Part shown: positions 26,299 to 35,002 of the stretch, piece after piece
Position numbering within the stretch: the first letter of the stretch is position 1
How the letters are laid out: every line of letters begins with the position of its first letter
Assembly: GCF_000472545.1 (NCBI RefSeq)
Contig: NZ_AWZV01000007.1
Span: 62,167 to 126,166, forward strand
Source of the DNA: Burkholderia sp. WSM2232
Lineage (GTDB): Bacteria > Pseudomonadota > Gammaproteobacteria > Burkholderiales > Burkholderiaceae
Reading direction: 5' to 3'
Length of the DNA: 64,000 nucleotides
Translations under genes and position numbers: made by a program
Notes under the pieces: model-generated
Told to the model about the DNA's origin: nothing
The model's input: only the letters and a program-made list of their open reading frames with translations
The model's database searches: none

Positions 26299-26505
26299 AT
26301 GTCGAAAGCGTCGAAAGTCGCCCTCGTCACGGGCGCCTCGGGCGGCATTGGCAAGGCCGTGGCGTTGCGTCTCGCCGCGGACGGATTCCCGGTGGCCGGC
26401 CACGGCCAGCCGAACGACATTGCGGGAACCGTGGCGTTTCTGGTGGGCGACGACGGCGAATGGATAAACGGCCAGATCGTGTACGTCAACGGCGGCTTTG
26501 CCTGA
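26299..26505 (+). pseudogene. SDR remnant with large in-frame internal deletion
   Basis: A 68-residue open frame has a good AAAGGAGC ribosome site. Residues 1-35 are the N-terminal Rossmann strand of a short-chain dehydrogenase (ALVTGASGGIGKAVALRLA). Residues ~37-68 are the C-terminal end of the same family (GQPNDIAGTVAFLVGDDGEW, then NGQIVYVNGG). The ~180 residues between, including the NAG motif and the Ser-Tyr-Lys active site, are missing, and the two ends are joined in frame. A full-length relative is at 19085-19825. The product cannot be an enzyme. Its end overlaps the end of the convergent LysR gene by 20 bases. Confidence 0.85.
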
Positions 26506-27454
26506 CGCTGCCGGCGCTTTCGGGGCCAACGGCTTCCCAAGCGCCGGCTGCGCCTTCTTCGGCAGCCGTGGCGTTGAGCGTGCCGCTTGCCACGAGGTCG
26601 AAGAGCGCCTGGCTGCTGGGCGACAGCGACCGCCCCTTCGCCCACACCATGTGCAGCGGCCGCACGATGTGCAGGTCTTCCACCTCGATGATGGTCAGCT
26701 CGCCGCGCCGCAATTCTTCCTTCACGCTGAGCGTCGAGATGTAGGCGAGTGCGTGCCGCGAAAGCAGCATGCGCTTGATCGCTTCCGTATCGCTCACCGA
26801 CATGAGCGGTTCGATGTCGAGCCCCGCGCGCCGGTACGACTCTTCGATGATGGCGCGCGTACCCGAGCCTGGCTCGCGCATGATGACAGCCTGTTCCACC
26901 AGTTCGCACGCGCGCAGCTTCTTGCCCGCGCACGGATGTCCCGGCGCCGCGATCACCGCGATTTCGTCGGAGCCGATGCGGCGCGCGTGAAGAATGGAAT
27001 CGTCGAACGGCCCTTCGATGAAGCCGATGGTGAACGCCAGATCGCGCAGCCCCGCTTCCACGCGTTCGGTGTTCGTGACCGTGAGGTCTATGGCGACGTG
27101 GGGATGGCGCGCATTGAACCGCGCGATCGCATCGGGAACGAAGTACACCCCGAGCGTGCCGCTCGCGCCGATCTTCATGTGTCCGCAGCCGAGGCCGGCG
27201 AGTTCTGCCAGCTCTTTCTCGGCGGCATCCGCAAGCGTGAAGATGCGGCTCGCGTATTCGTAGAGCAGCTTGCCGCCTTCGGTGGGTGCGACGCCGCGCG
27301 GCAGGCGGTCAAAGAGCATCATGCCGAGGCGGTCTTCCAGTTCGCGAATCTCGCGCGTCACGGCCGGCTGGCTGACGTGCAGCCGCTCCGCGCCGGCGCT
27401 GATGCTGCCCGCGCGGGCCACTTCGTAAAAGGCGAGCAGGTGAGTGAAGTTCAT
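26486..27454 (-). CDS. LysR-family transcriptional regulator
   Basis: The 322-residue protein has the LysR winged helix at residues 2-60 (FYEVARAGSISAGAERLHVS, QPAVTREIRELE) and a ligand-binding domain starting KIGASGTLGVYFVPDAIARF, which resembles the CysB/CbbR-type subgroup. The convergent SDR remnant ends inside its 3' end. In full-length systems a LysR gene often controls the neighbouring dehydrogenase gene, so this may be the regulator left after its target was lost. The C-terminal ~25 residues (NATAAEEGAAGAW...) are unlike the family and probably a tail acquired with the rearrangement. Confidence 0.9.
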   Translation of the reverse strand: MNFTHLLAFYEVARAGSISAGAERLHVSQPAVTREIRELEDRLGMMLFDRLPRGVAPTEGGKLLYEYASRIFTLADAAEKELAELAGLGCGHMKIGASGTLGVYFVPDAIARFNARHPHVAIDLTVTNTERVEAGLRDLAFTIGFIEGPFDDSILHARRIGSDEIAVIAAPGHPCAGKKLRACELVEQAVIMREPGSGTRAIIEESYRRAGLDIEPLMSVSDTEAIKRMLLSRHALAYISTLSVKEELRRGELTIIEVEDLHIVRPLHMVWAKGRSLSPSSQALFDLVASGTLNATAAEEGAAGAWEAVGPESAGSVRQSRR

Positions 27455-27478
27455 GTAATGTCGAAAAAGGACCGCGCG

Positions 27479-27518
27479 TGCCCAGCGGAGCCGGCCATCG
27501 GTCGGGTCTTGCTGGGCA
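27479..27518 (-). terminator. Hairpin between DUF4148 and lysR genes
   Basis: TGCCCAGC (27479-27486) pairs perfectly with GCTGGGCA (27511-27518) around a 24-base loop that can itself fold. It lies in the 101-base gap on the minus strand, downstream of DUF4148 and upstream of the LysR start. Confidence 0.45.
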
Positions 27519-27538
27519 GTGCGGATAGTGCGGACAGT

Positions 27539-27555
27539 GCGCTCAGCATGAGCGC
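27539..27555 (-). terminator. Short hairpin immediately after the DUF4148 stop
   Basis: GCGCTCA (27539-27545) and TGAGCGC (27549-27555) form a seven-pair stem with a three-base loop, touching the stop codon of the DUF4148 gene. It probably ends or stabilises that message. Confidence 0.5.
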
Positions 27556-27903
27556 TCAGCTACCGAAGTACAGATCGCAGAAGCTCACGGGGCCGACGCA
27601 GGAATCTGGCGCGTGCGTCGCCGTGTGGGCGTGCATGCCGCTTGCCGCGGTGCCGTTCATCGGTGTGCCGCCCACGTCGCCCGCGGCCTGTTGCTGTTGG
27701 GCAGCCACCTTTGCTTCGGCTGCCTGAATGTCGGTGGGGTACTGCACGTCGTTGCCGGTCGACGGATTGTAGCCGGCCTGCTCGACGCGAATCAGGTCGG
27801 CGCGCACCTGTGCACGCGTGAGGGGCGTGGTGCATTGAGCGAAGCTTAGCGTGGGCGCGGCAAGGGTACCGATAACGAGGGCGAGGCAGGCAAGCGTTTT
27901 CAT
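27556..27903 (-). CDS. DUF4148 secreted protein
   Basis: The 115-residue protein has a clear signal peptide (MKTLACLALVIGTLAAPTLS, cleavage after SFA). The DUF4148 motif LTRAQVRADLIRVEQAGYNP is followed by YPTDIQAAEAKVAAQ. This family of small periplasmic proteins is very abundant in Burkholderia and has no known function. A Met/His-bearing segment (GMHAHTATHAPDS) near the C-terminus is unusual and could bind copper, but that is a guess. AAGGAG precedes the start; two hairpins follow the stop. Confidence 0.88.
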   Translation of the reverse strand: MKTLACLALVIGTLAAPTLSFAQCTTPLTRAQVRADLIRVEQAGYNPSTGNDVQYPTDIQAAEAKVAAQQQQAAGDVGGTPMNGTAASGMHAHTATHAPDSCVGPVSFCDLYFGS

Positions 27904-28166
27904 GTTGAGACTCCTTCAGTTGAATTGAGCGCGAAACATTTTTCGCAGTTGATCGATCGCTGTTGACGTGTGCCGCTGCGCTCGCCGAAGCGTGGGTGGC
28001 TCTTGCGTGCGCGCGTCTGCGGCGTGTCATTCGTGTTTACACCGGCGAGTCCGATTTATTCCCGCTGCGGCGATGAATTGCGAGTCGATGAATGAAGGTT
28101 AGTGGAGCTACGCGTGCGCGAAAAATGCATCATTTCAATGCGTGCCATGACGTGCCGTTATGGCGT

Positions 28167-28601
28167 TCAGCTCGCCTGATTGTCGACGCCCGAGGGACCC
28201 GCCTGCGGCTTGCGGCCATCGATGGCGTTCAGGTAATGCGCCAGCGCGTCGATCTGGTCCGGCGTAATGGGCGCGCCGAAGGCGCTGCGCATCTTGTTGA
28301 TTTCCACCTTCCATTCGCCTGTCGTGAGCGGCGGTTGCCGCAGCACCATGCCCGTGGAGTGGCACATCACGCAATTCGCGTTGGCGATCTCTACGCCGGG
28401 CCCCGGCGGAAAGGTGGACTGCCCCGGCGGCAAGATCACGTTGAGCGCCGTGAGATGCACGGGCGGTGCGATAGCGTCCTGACGCGCGGCCTGCGCTGCG
28501 ATCGACTCGGGAAGATAGTGCCGGCCCGCCACGCCCAGCAGCGCGCCGAGCACGACAGGCGCGACGAGCAGCAGCGCGATACGCTTCATTCTTGCGTTCA
28601 T
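28167..28601 (-). CDS. Cytochrome c subunit of sulfite dehydrogenase (SorB-like)
   Basis: The 144-residue protein has an N-terminal signal or anchor helix (residues 6-26) and one haem-binding site CVMCHS (Cys77, Cys80, His81), with a probable Met ligand near residue 104 (INKMRSAFG). It follows the molybdenum sulfite dehydrogenase gene by 14 bases and is the last gene of the cbb3 operon. In SorAB enzymes this subunit takes electrons from the molybdenum centre and passes them to the respiratory chain. ATG 28601 has AAGGAGC seven bases upstream; the frame reaching 28772 is antisense-like extension. Confidence 0.83.
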   Translation of the reverse strand: MNARMKRIALLLVAPVVLGALLGVAGRHYLPESIAAQAARQDAIAPPVHLTALNVILPPGQSTFPPGPGVEIANANCVMCHSTGMVLRQPPLTTGEWKVEINKMRSAFGAPITPDQIDALAHYLNAIDGRKPQAGPSGVDNQAS

Positions 28602-28615
28602 GTCGTTGCTCCTTG

Positions 28616-29860
28616 TCAGGCCACGTCGAGCTGAATGGATTCGATCACGTTGCGCATGAAGCCTGCGCCGTTCCAGTTCGGCGTGGCGGGCTGGGCCTGC
28701 CCCGTCGAGTCGATGGCGCGCACCATCAGCGTCTGTGGGCCGCGCTGCGTGAAGCGCACATGGGTCTGCCACTGGCGGAAGCTGTACTTGCCGTAGTCGC
28801 GGCCCAATTGCGTTTCGGCCCAGTTGCGCCCGCCGTCGGTCGACAGCTGCACGCGCGCGAGCGCGTTGATGCCTCCGAACGCGATGCCGCGCACGAGCGC
28901 GGCTTGCCCGGTGTTCAGCTTGTCGCCCGTCCTGAGGTTCGTGAAGAACGAGCGTGGCAGCATGCGGTTGATCGGAATCTGCGGCACGTTGGTCTCGCCG
29001 GGCCGCACGTTGGCGAAGTGATTGGCGGGCACCTTGTAGGCCTTGGCCGTCCAGAAGTTGTCGTCGGGGGTGTCGAGCACTTCTATGTCGGTCACCATCT
29101 TCACCCAGTACGTGGCGTACCAGCCCGGCACGACGAGCCGCAGCGGATAGCCGTTGAGCAGCGGCAGCGGCTCGCCGTTCATCGCGTAGGCGAGCATGAC
29201 TTCGCCGTCTCGCGCATGGTCGATAGCGAGCGACTTGAGGAACTTGGGCGTCTGCGGAATGACGCCCGAATCGAGTCCGTTAAAGCGCACGGCGACCGCG
29301 TTGCCGCGCACGCCCGCGTAATCGAGCACGTCCTTGAGCCGAACGCCTTTCCATAGCGCATTGCCCATCGCGCCGTTGCCCCACTGGCCGCCCGGCACAC
29401 GCGGGCTGAAGAAGCCGCGCGAGTTGCCCGAGCATTGATTGACCGCGGCGATCTCGTAGCGCGGGAACTTGCGCATCAGGTCGTCGAGCGAAAGGCTCAG
29501 CGTTTGCTTGACGCTGCCATGAACGGCGATGCGGTAGGTGGCCGGGTCGATGGAAGCGGGGATATTCGCGAGGTGCCAGCGCACGTAGAAGCGGTCGTTT
29601 GGCGTGAAGACGCCCTGATCGAAGACGTCGAAGGGTGTTTCCAGCAGCGGCGGGCGCGTGCGCTGCAGTATCACGCCGGATTTTTGCGGCAGGTCCGAAG
29701 TGAGCGGACGGCTGCCGTTCTCGAACGGCAATTCGATGGTGCCGCCCTGCGCGCCGCGCGCGAGCATGGGCGTCATGAACGCCGTTGCACCCAGCGCGCC
29801 GAGGCTGCCCAGCAGCCGGCGCCGGTGCAGCGAGAAGGGATCGTGATCATGTTGGCTCAT
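28616..29860 (-). CDS. Molybdopterin-dependent sulfite dehydrogenase (SorA-like)
   Basis: The 414-residue protein has a Tat signal ([13 protein letters not shown]). The molybdenum-ligating Cys143 lies in [10 protein letters not shown], the hallmark of the sulfite oxidase fold, with the oxidoreductase domain at ~60-260 and an immunoglobulin-like dimer domain after ~290. It oxidises sulfite to sulfate in the periplasm. Its ATG overlaps the stop of the copper ATPase gene (ATGA), and the cytochrome gene follows. Close homologues (SoxC-like, YedY-like) share the fold; the separate mono-haem partner favours SorA. Placement in a terminal oxidase operon suggests direct electron delivery to that oxidase. 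Confidence 0.85.
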   Translation of the reverse strand: MSQHDHDPFSLHRRRLLGSLGALGATAFMTPMLARGAQGGTIELPFENGSRPLTSDLPQKSGVILQRTRPPLLETPFDVFDQGVFTPNDRFYVRWHLANIPASIDPATYRIAVHGSVKQTLSLSLDDLMRKFPRYEIAAVNQCSGNSRGFFSPRVPGGQWGNGAMGNALWKGVRLKDVLDYAGVRGNAVAVRFNGLDSGVIPQTPKFLKSLAIDHARDGEVMLAYAMNGEPLPLLNGYPLRLVVPGWYATYWVKMVTDIEVLDTPDDNFWTAKAYKVPANHFANVRPGETNVPQIPINRMLPRSFFTNLRTGDKLNTGQAALVRGIAFGGINALARVQLSTDGGRNWAETQLGRDYGKYSFRQWQTHVRFTQRGPQTLMVRAIDSTGQAQPATPNWNGAGFMRNVIESIQLDVA

Positions 29861-32165
29861 GAGGGGCTCCAGGTCTGTTCGATGGGCAAAGCGCGTGTGA
29901 AACGCGATACAGGCGATGGGCCGGCGCGAGGCGACGGCGCATCGGTGCGGGCCGCGAGGCGCGCGGCGTTCAGCGTGACCGACACCGAGCTCACGACCAT
30001 CAGCGCCGCGGCTGTGGCGGGCGAGACGAATCCGCAGACGGCAGCCGGAATGGCAAGCACGTTGTAGACGACAGCGGCCGCCAGGTTCTGATGCATGGTG
30101 AGCGCGGTGCGGCGCGCGAGCCGCAAGGCGAGGTCGAGTTTTTCCACGCCGGCATCGACCAGCACGATCGACGCGGCAGCCATCGATGCAGCCGAAGCGC
30201 TACCGACGGCGATGCCGACATCGGCTGCGGCGAGGGCCGGCGCGTCGTTGAGCCCGTCGCCCACGAAGGCGACGCCGCCCTGACTGATGCGCTGCGCGGC
30301 AACGATGTGCGCCGCTTTCTGCTCGGGCCCCTGGGCCGCGAAGAGCGGCGCGTCGCCCAGCCCTACGGCGTCGGCGATAGCGCGCGCCACGCCCGGGCGG
30401 TCGCCGGTCAGCATGGCCACTGTGGCGCCCTGCGCGCGCAGCGAGTGGATGGCGTGCCGGGCGCCTTCGCGCGGGCGGTCCGCGAAGCCGAGCATGCCGC
30501 GCCATCGGCCGTTGCGGGCGACGTGGACCGCCGTGGTCGCGTCGTCGATATCGGGTACCGGCACATGGTGGCTGCGCAGAAACGCGGCGGTGCCGGCGAG
30601 AATGCGCTCGCCGTGCGCGCCTTGCCACAGCACGCCGGCGCCGGGCACTGCGCGCGAGGTGCCTGGCGGGGCATCTACTGCGCAGGCCAGCCTGTCAGGT
30701 GCGACGAGGGTGCGAATGGCCGCCGCGATCGGATGTTCGCTGCCGCGTTCGGCGCGCGCGGCTTCCTCGATGAGGTCCGCCTTGCGAACGTCGTGCGCGG
30801 TCAGTGCACGCACGAGCCTGGGCTTGCCTTCCGTCAGCGTGCCCGTTTTGTCGAGGAAGAACATGCTCAGTGTGTGCGCCTTCTCGATGGCCTCCACGTC
30901 GCGAAAGAGAATGCCGGCGCGCGCCGCGCGTCCGACGCCCGCGCTCAGCGCGAGCGGCACGGCCATGCCCAGCGCGCAGGGGCACGTGATGACGAGCACG
31001 GCGACGGCACGTTCGAGCGCATCCGCCACCCCATACCCAGCACCCCCCCGCCGACGAACACCACCAGCGCGACCATGACGATGGCCGGAACGAGACGGCG
31101 CGTGAAGCGCTCGGCGATGGCCTGCGACGCCGTCTTGCGCGCGAGCATCGCGCGTACGCTCTTTGCGATCGCATCTACACGTCGTTCGCCCCATCGGAGC
31201 GTCACGCGCACCAGCAGTTCGCCGTCGGCGTTGAGTGCGCCCGCTTCGACGAAGCTGCCCTGGGCCACGCCGACGAGTTCGCTTTCACCGGTGAGCAGTG
31301 CCCGATCGAGCGAAGACTGGCCGTCGATCACGACACCGTCGAGCGGCAGACGCTCGCCTGGCAGCACGCGAATGGCGCTGCCGGGTGCGACGCGTTTCGC
31401 GAGTACGACCGCTTGCGTGCCGTCGCTCGCCAGCACGCGCGCCGTCGGCGCGGGCAGATCGAGCAGGGCGCGCACGGCATCCGACACGCGGCTGCGCACG
31501 CGCAGTTCGAGCCAGCGGCCTGCCAGCAGGAAGGTAATGATCATGGCCGCCGAATCGAAATAGACGACCGATTCGCGGTGCGCGACGCGCCACACCGAAA
31601 GCAGGAACGACGCGCTGGTCCCCATTACGACGAGGCAGTCCATGCCCGGCACGCGGGCACGCAAGGTTCGCCACGCGGCCCTGAAAAACGGCTGCGCGCA
31701 ATAAGCGAGCACAGGCAACGTGGCGATGCCGGCGAGTATGGCGAGGCCATAGCGAACAGGCTCGGGCACCGTGGCGGCCGTGGTGAAGTAAAGCGTGGTT
31801 TGCGCCGTCATCACCCACATCGAGCAGAAGGCAGCGATGACGAGCCGGACCGTCAGGTCTTCGAGCAGCGCGGCCGTATGCGCGCTTCGATCCGGCGTCG
31901 CGTGCTCGGGCGTGCATTCGTAGCCGAGCTTCGCCGCCGCCGCGAGCAGACGGTCGAGCGATGTGCGGCGCGGGTCCCATTCGACCGTCGCGGATTCGGA
32001 GGCGAAGCTCACTCGTGCCTGCAAGGTGCCGGGATGGCGTTGCAGCACGCGTTCGAGTGCATTCGCGCAGCTCGTGCACCACATGCCGCGCACGTCGAGC
32101 GTCGCGCTGTCAGGTGCAGCCGACGCGTCGGGCGCAGCGGGCTTCATGGCAAAGGCCTCGCTCAT
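29857..32165 (-). pseudogene. ccoI: CcoI/FixI-type copper-translocating P-type ATPase, frameshifted
   Basis: Two overlapping frames together encode one P1B ATPase that supplies copper to cbb3 oxidase. The N-terminal part (start ATG 32165) has the metal-binding GMWCTSCANAL (Cys30, Cys33), about five helices and TGES. The C-terminal part has [18 protein letters not shown], the SEHP motif and GDGLNDAP. The break is at a run of seven C (31043-31049; G on the coding strand): removing one G joins FVGG to [12 protein letters not shown]. As read, translation of the first part ends at 30945, so no phosphorylation domain is made. The start overlaps the cytochrome c stop by ATGA, and the C-terminal part overlaps the sulfite dehydrogenase start by ATGA. 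A sequencing error is possible. Confidence 0.85.
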
Positions 32166-32749
32166 GGACGCTTCAGCTCGTCTTCGCCCGCCCACGGTGC
32201 CGTGCGGCTGCCGATGGCGGCTCGTTCGGCTTTCACCACGTCCGCGCTCAGCGCGGCCGAGTGGTTGCCGAAGCTCGATCGCACATGCGAGGCCACTGCT
32301 GCAATCGCGGCATCGCTCAGCGTGGTGCCGAAGGCGGGCATCGATCCGTTAAACGTGCTGCCCGCTACCGTGATCTTGCCGGTGACGCCGAGCAGCAGGA
32401 TGCGGGCCACGACCTTTGGATCGCCGTTGACCCATTCCGAGCCCGCGAGCGACGGGAAGACACCCGGTAGACCTTCGCCCGTGGCCTGGTGACACGAGGC
32501 ACAGCGGCTCGTGAAGAGCAGCGCGCCGTTAGGCGTGGCCGGCGTCGCAGCCACCGTACCTGTGCCGCCTGACGTAGCGCCGGAATCGGACCCCAACCCC
32601 AGCGCGGGGTTCAGCAGGAAGTAGCTCACGCCCCAGACCGCCAGCGCGGCGGCCACGAGGCCCAGCAGCCAGGGCACCGGGTTGCGGCGCTCCACCGGTT
32701 CGGCATGCTCGCGCGCGCGAACGGCATTGGCGTTGTCTTGTTCGCTCAT
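32162..32749 (-). CDS. Membrane-anchored mono-haem cytochrome c (CcoP position)
   Basis: The 195-residue protein has one membrane helix at ~25-47, then a periplasmic cytochrome c domain with CASCHQ (Cys83, Cys86, His87) and the distal Met in GSMPAFGTTL. It lies where ccoP is expected, yet CcoP normally has two haems and about 300 residues; this has one and is short. It passes electrons to the oxidase. ATG 32749 has GGGAGC upstream and overlaps the ccoO stop by four bases. Confidence 0.85.
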   Translation of the reverse strand: MSEQDNANAVRAREHAEPVERRNPVPWLLGLVAAALAVWGVSYFLLNPALGLGSDSGATSGGTGTVAATPATPNGALLFTSRCASCHQATGEGLPGVFPSLAGSEWVNGDPKVVARILLLGVTGKITVAGSTFNGSMPAFGTTLSDAAIAAVASHVRSSFGNHSAALSADVVKAERAAIGSRTAPWAGEDELKRP

Positions 32750-33345
32750 TTCGTTGCTCCCGACGGATCGGCCGGAGCCGGGTAGGTGTGATTGAGGGCC
32801 GTGAGATAGGCAACCAGATCCAGTGCGTCCTGCGATGCGACGACCTGCCGGCCGTTGGGCGGCGCCAATTTGGGCGGCAACTGCACCAGCACGTCGCCGG
32901 GCTTCGCGTGATCGACCACCTTGAAGAGGAACGGATAGCCCGGCATCACACTGCCTTGCGTCAGCGCGCGTGGCTGATAAAGGTGCGCGAGATGCCATGC
33001 GGCGCTCGGCTGCCGCGCGCCGATGTTGAAGAGATCCGGGCCCGTGCGCGATACGCCGAGCAGATGCGGATAGTCGTAGACATAGTCCGCGGGCACGGAC
33101 GGGCGACCCCATCCACGCAGTTCGTCCGGACCCAGCGAGGACGCGCGCGGCTGTTGCGAGTGGCAGTAGACGCAGCCCATGTTCACGTAGGTGGCGCGTC
33201 CGCGCAGTTGCGCGACGGTGTAGGGCTTGAGCGGCTCGGGTGGTGCTTCGTCGCGCAGTTGTCGATACGGAAGCGCGACGAGCACGAGCGTCGCCATGGC
33301 CAGCATGATGAGAGAGCCGATTACGACTGTGAGAATGCGGTTCAT
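32746..33345 (-). CDS. ccoO: cbb3-type cytochrome c oxidase subunit II
   Basis: The 199-residue mono-haem protein has an N-terminal membrane anchor (residues 5-25) and the subunit II signature NMGCVYCHSQQPR (Cys58, Cys61, His62). The Met ligand is in SVMPGYPFLF. It relays electrons from the membrane-anchored cytochrome c to the catalytic subunit. GGGAGCC precedes the ATG, which lies one base after the ccoN stop, and the end overlaps the next gene by ATGA. Confidence 0.94.
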   Translation of the reverse strand: MNRILTVVIGSLIMLAMATLVLVALPYRQLRDEAPPEPLKPYTVAQLRGRATYVNMGCVYCHSQQPRASSLGPDELRGWGRPSVPADYVYDYPHLLGVSRTGPDLFNIGARQPSAAWHLAHLYQPRALTQGSVMPGYPFLFKVVDHAKPGDVLVQLPPKLAPPNGRQVVASQDALDLVAYLTALNHTYPAPADPSGATK

Positions 33346-33346
33346 G

Positions 33347-35002
33347 TCAGGCTCCCATCGAGATCGCCTGGTGAGCCGGCGCCGCGTCGGAACGCGCGCT
33401 CTGACGACCGAAGACCAGCGCGAAGAAGTGATACGCGAACACGAAGTGGCCGGCTGTCATGAGCGCACCGCCCAGGGTGCGAGCCTGCAGGTATGGCGTG
33501 AGCACCTCGACGGAATCCATGAACGGACGCGCGGGATCGAGCAGCGCGATGCCTTGCAGCACGCCGCCTACCGTGAGCGAGACAAAGTAGATGGCAAAGC
33601 CGATGGCCGCGAGCCAGAAGTGCAGCCAGACGAGTTTCGGGTACGGCCATTCGCGTTCCAGCACGCGCGGCATCGCAAAGTAGATCGACCCGAACATGAT
33701 CATCGAGAAGAAGCCGTAGAGGCCCAGGTGCGCGTGGGCCACCTTGTACTGCGTGAAGTGCACCAGCCGGTTGAAAAACGGCAACGCCTCCAGCGAGCCC
33801 TGCAACGACACCAGCGTGTACAGCGCTGCGCCCAGCACGACGAAACGCAGCGTCGGCGAGTGCTTGAGCGCGCTGAAGTGGCCCGCCACAGTCATGTGAT
33901 GGTTCACGCCCACGGCGAGTACCGGGACGATCATCATCACGCTCTGCACGACGGAGACGCTCTGCAGCCATTGCGGGACCGGGCCGCCCAGCAGGTGATG
34001 AATGCCGGCCTGGCTGTAGAACATTGCGAGCGCCCAGAAGCCGACGAGCGAGAGCGCGTACGAGTAGATCGGCCGCCCGAGCACCTTCGCGATGAAGTAG
34101 TAGGCGGCGGCAAGCCCGATCGGCGTAAGCCACAGGCCGAGCACGTTGTGCGCGAACCACCAGTTGACGATGGCCTGCTCCACGCCGAAGTGCACGCCGG
34201 GCACCTTCGCGACGACGTAGAGAATGGGGAACCACAGCAGCGCCGCGGCGAGATACCACACCGAAACGTACAGGTGGTGCGTGGTACGCCTTGCGATGGT
34301 CATGAGGAGCGGCACCGCCGCGAGCGCGCCGCCCACGGCGAGCAGGATGCCGATCTGCCAGGGGATCTCGAGCCATTGCAGGCCGTCGGTCCATCCCGAG
34401 AAAATGGCGGCGATGCCCGCGGCGAGGCCGGCGTTCCAGAATGCGGCACCGGCAATGGCGAAGCGCTCGCCCGCGAGCCGTGTCCTGAGCAGGCGCGGCA
34501 GCATCCAGAGCGAGATGCCGATGCCCGCCATGGAGGCCCATCCGTACACCACCATGTTCAGATGCGCCGTGCGCACACGGCCGAACGTGAGCCACGCGGA
34601 CTGCGTGAGGAAGTCCGGCGACGTGAGCTTCTGCGAAGCGATCAGACCCGCGACGGAGCCGAGCAACAGCCAGAACACCGAAGAGCACACGAAGACGAAC
34701 GCGGGCCCGCGGCTCGAAGCGTCCTGCTGTGCGCGTTCCTCGAGTTCGCGGCTCAGTGCTAGCCGATTGCCTGCGGGGCCGGGCGGTGCGCCATGTTCCG
34801 CGGCCTGCTGAAGCGCCTCGCGATGCGACGCGGAAAGACCGGGCTCTTCGGTCTGTCCCACTTCCCCTTCGGCGAAGATCACCTCGGCGGCCTCAGGTCC
34901 GGCTCGCATCAGGCCGTTCATTTGCGCCCAGAGGAACAGGAAGAGTCCGAGCACGGAAATCAGGAACGACAACGCGAGCAGCGTGCCAATCGTGAAGTTC
35001 AT
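33347..35002 (-). CDS. ccoN: cbb3-type cytochrome c oxidase subunit I with CcoS-like N-terminus
   Basis: The 551-residue catalytic subunit of a high-affinity oxidase has its haem and CuB ligands in place: HLNMVVYGW, WWFAHNVLGLW, NHHMTVAGHF and KVAHAHLGLYGF. It reduces oxygen to water and pumps protons. Before the usual twelve helices lies an extra ~90-residue segment with one helix, FLISVLGLFLFLWAQMNGL, followed by AAEVIFAEGE. That resembles the small assembly protein CcoS, which has one helix ending in LFLW and then an RILFDED-like stretch. ATG 35002 has GAGGAG about ten bases upstream; longer frames have no support. It is the first gene of the operon, divergent from an AraC regulator 700 bases away. 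Confidence 0.93.
   Translation of the reverse strand: MNFTIGTLLALSFLISVLGLFLFLWAQMNGLMRAGPEAAEVIFAEGEVGQTEEPGLSASHREALQQAAEHGAPPGPAGNRLALSRELEERAQQDASSRGPAFVFVCSSVFWLLLGSVAGLIASQKLTSPDFLTQSAWLTFGRVRTAHLNMVVYGWASMAGIGISLWMLPRLLRTRLAGERFAIAGAAFWNAGLAAGIAAIFSGWTDGLQWLEIPWQIGILLAVGGALAAVPLLMTIARRTTHHLYVSVWYLAAALLWFPILYVVAKVPGVHFGVEQAIVNWWFAHNVLGLWLTPIGLAAAYYFIAKVLGRPIYSYALSLVGFWALAMFYSQAGIHHLLGGPVPQWLQSVSVVQSVMMIVPVLAVGVNHHMTVAGHFSALKHSPTLRFVVLGAALYTLVSLQGSLEALPFFNRLVHFTQYKVAHAHLGLYGFFSMIMFGSIYFAMPRVLEREWPYPKLVWLHFWLAAIGFAIYFVSLTVGGVLQGIALLDPARPFMDSVEVLTPYLQARTLGGALMTAGHFVFAYHFFALVFGRQSARSDAAPAHQAISMGA

Noticed and set aside
30091..31563. 490-residue plus-strand frame across the copper ATPase
   Set aside because: Antisense to ccoI; His/Arg-rich without domains.
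33227..34762. 511-residue plus-strand frame across ccoN/ccoO
   Set aside because: It is the antisense of the cbb3 oxidase genes and has a charged low-complexity composition with no recognisable motif.
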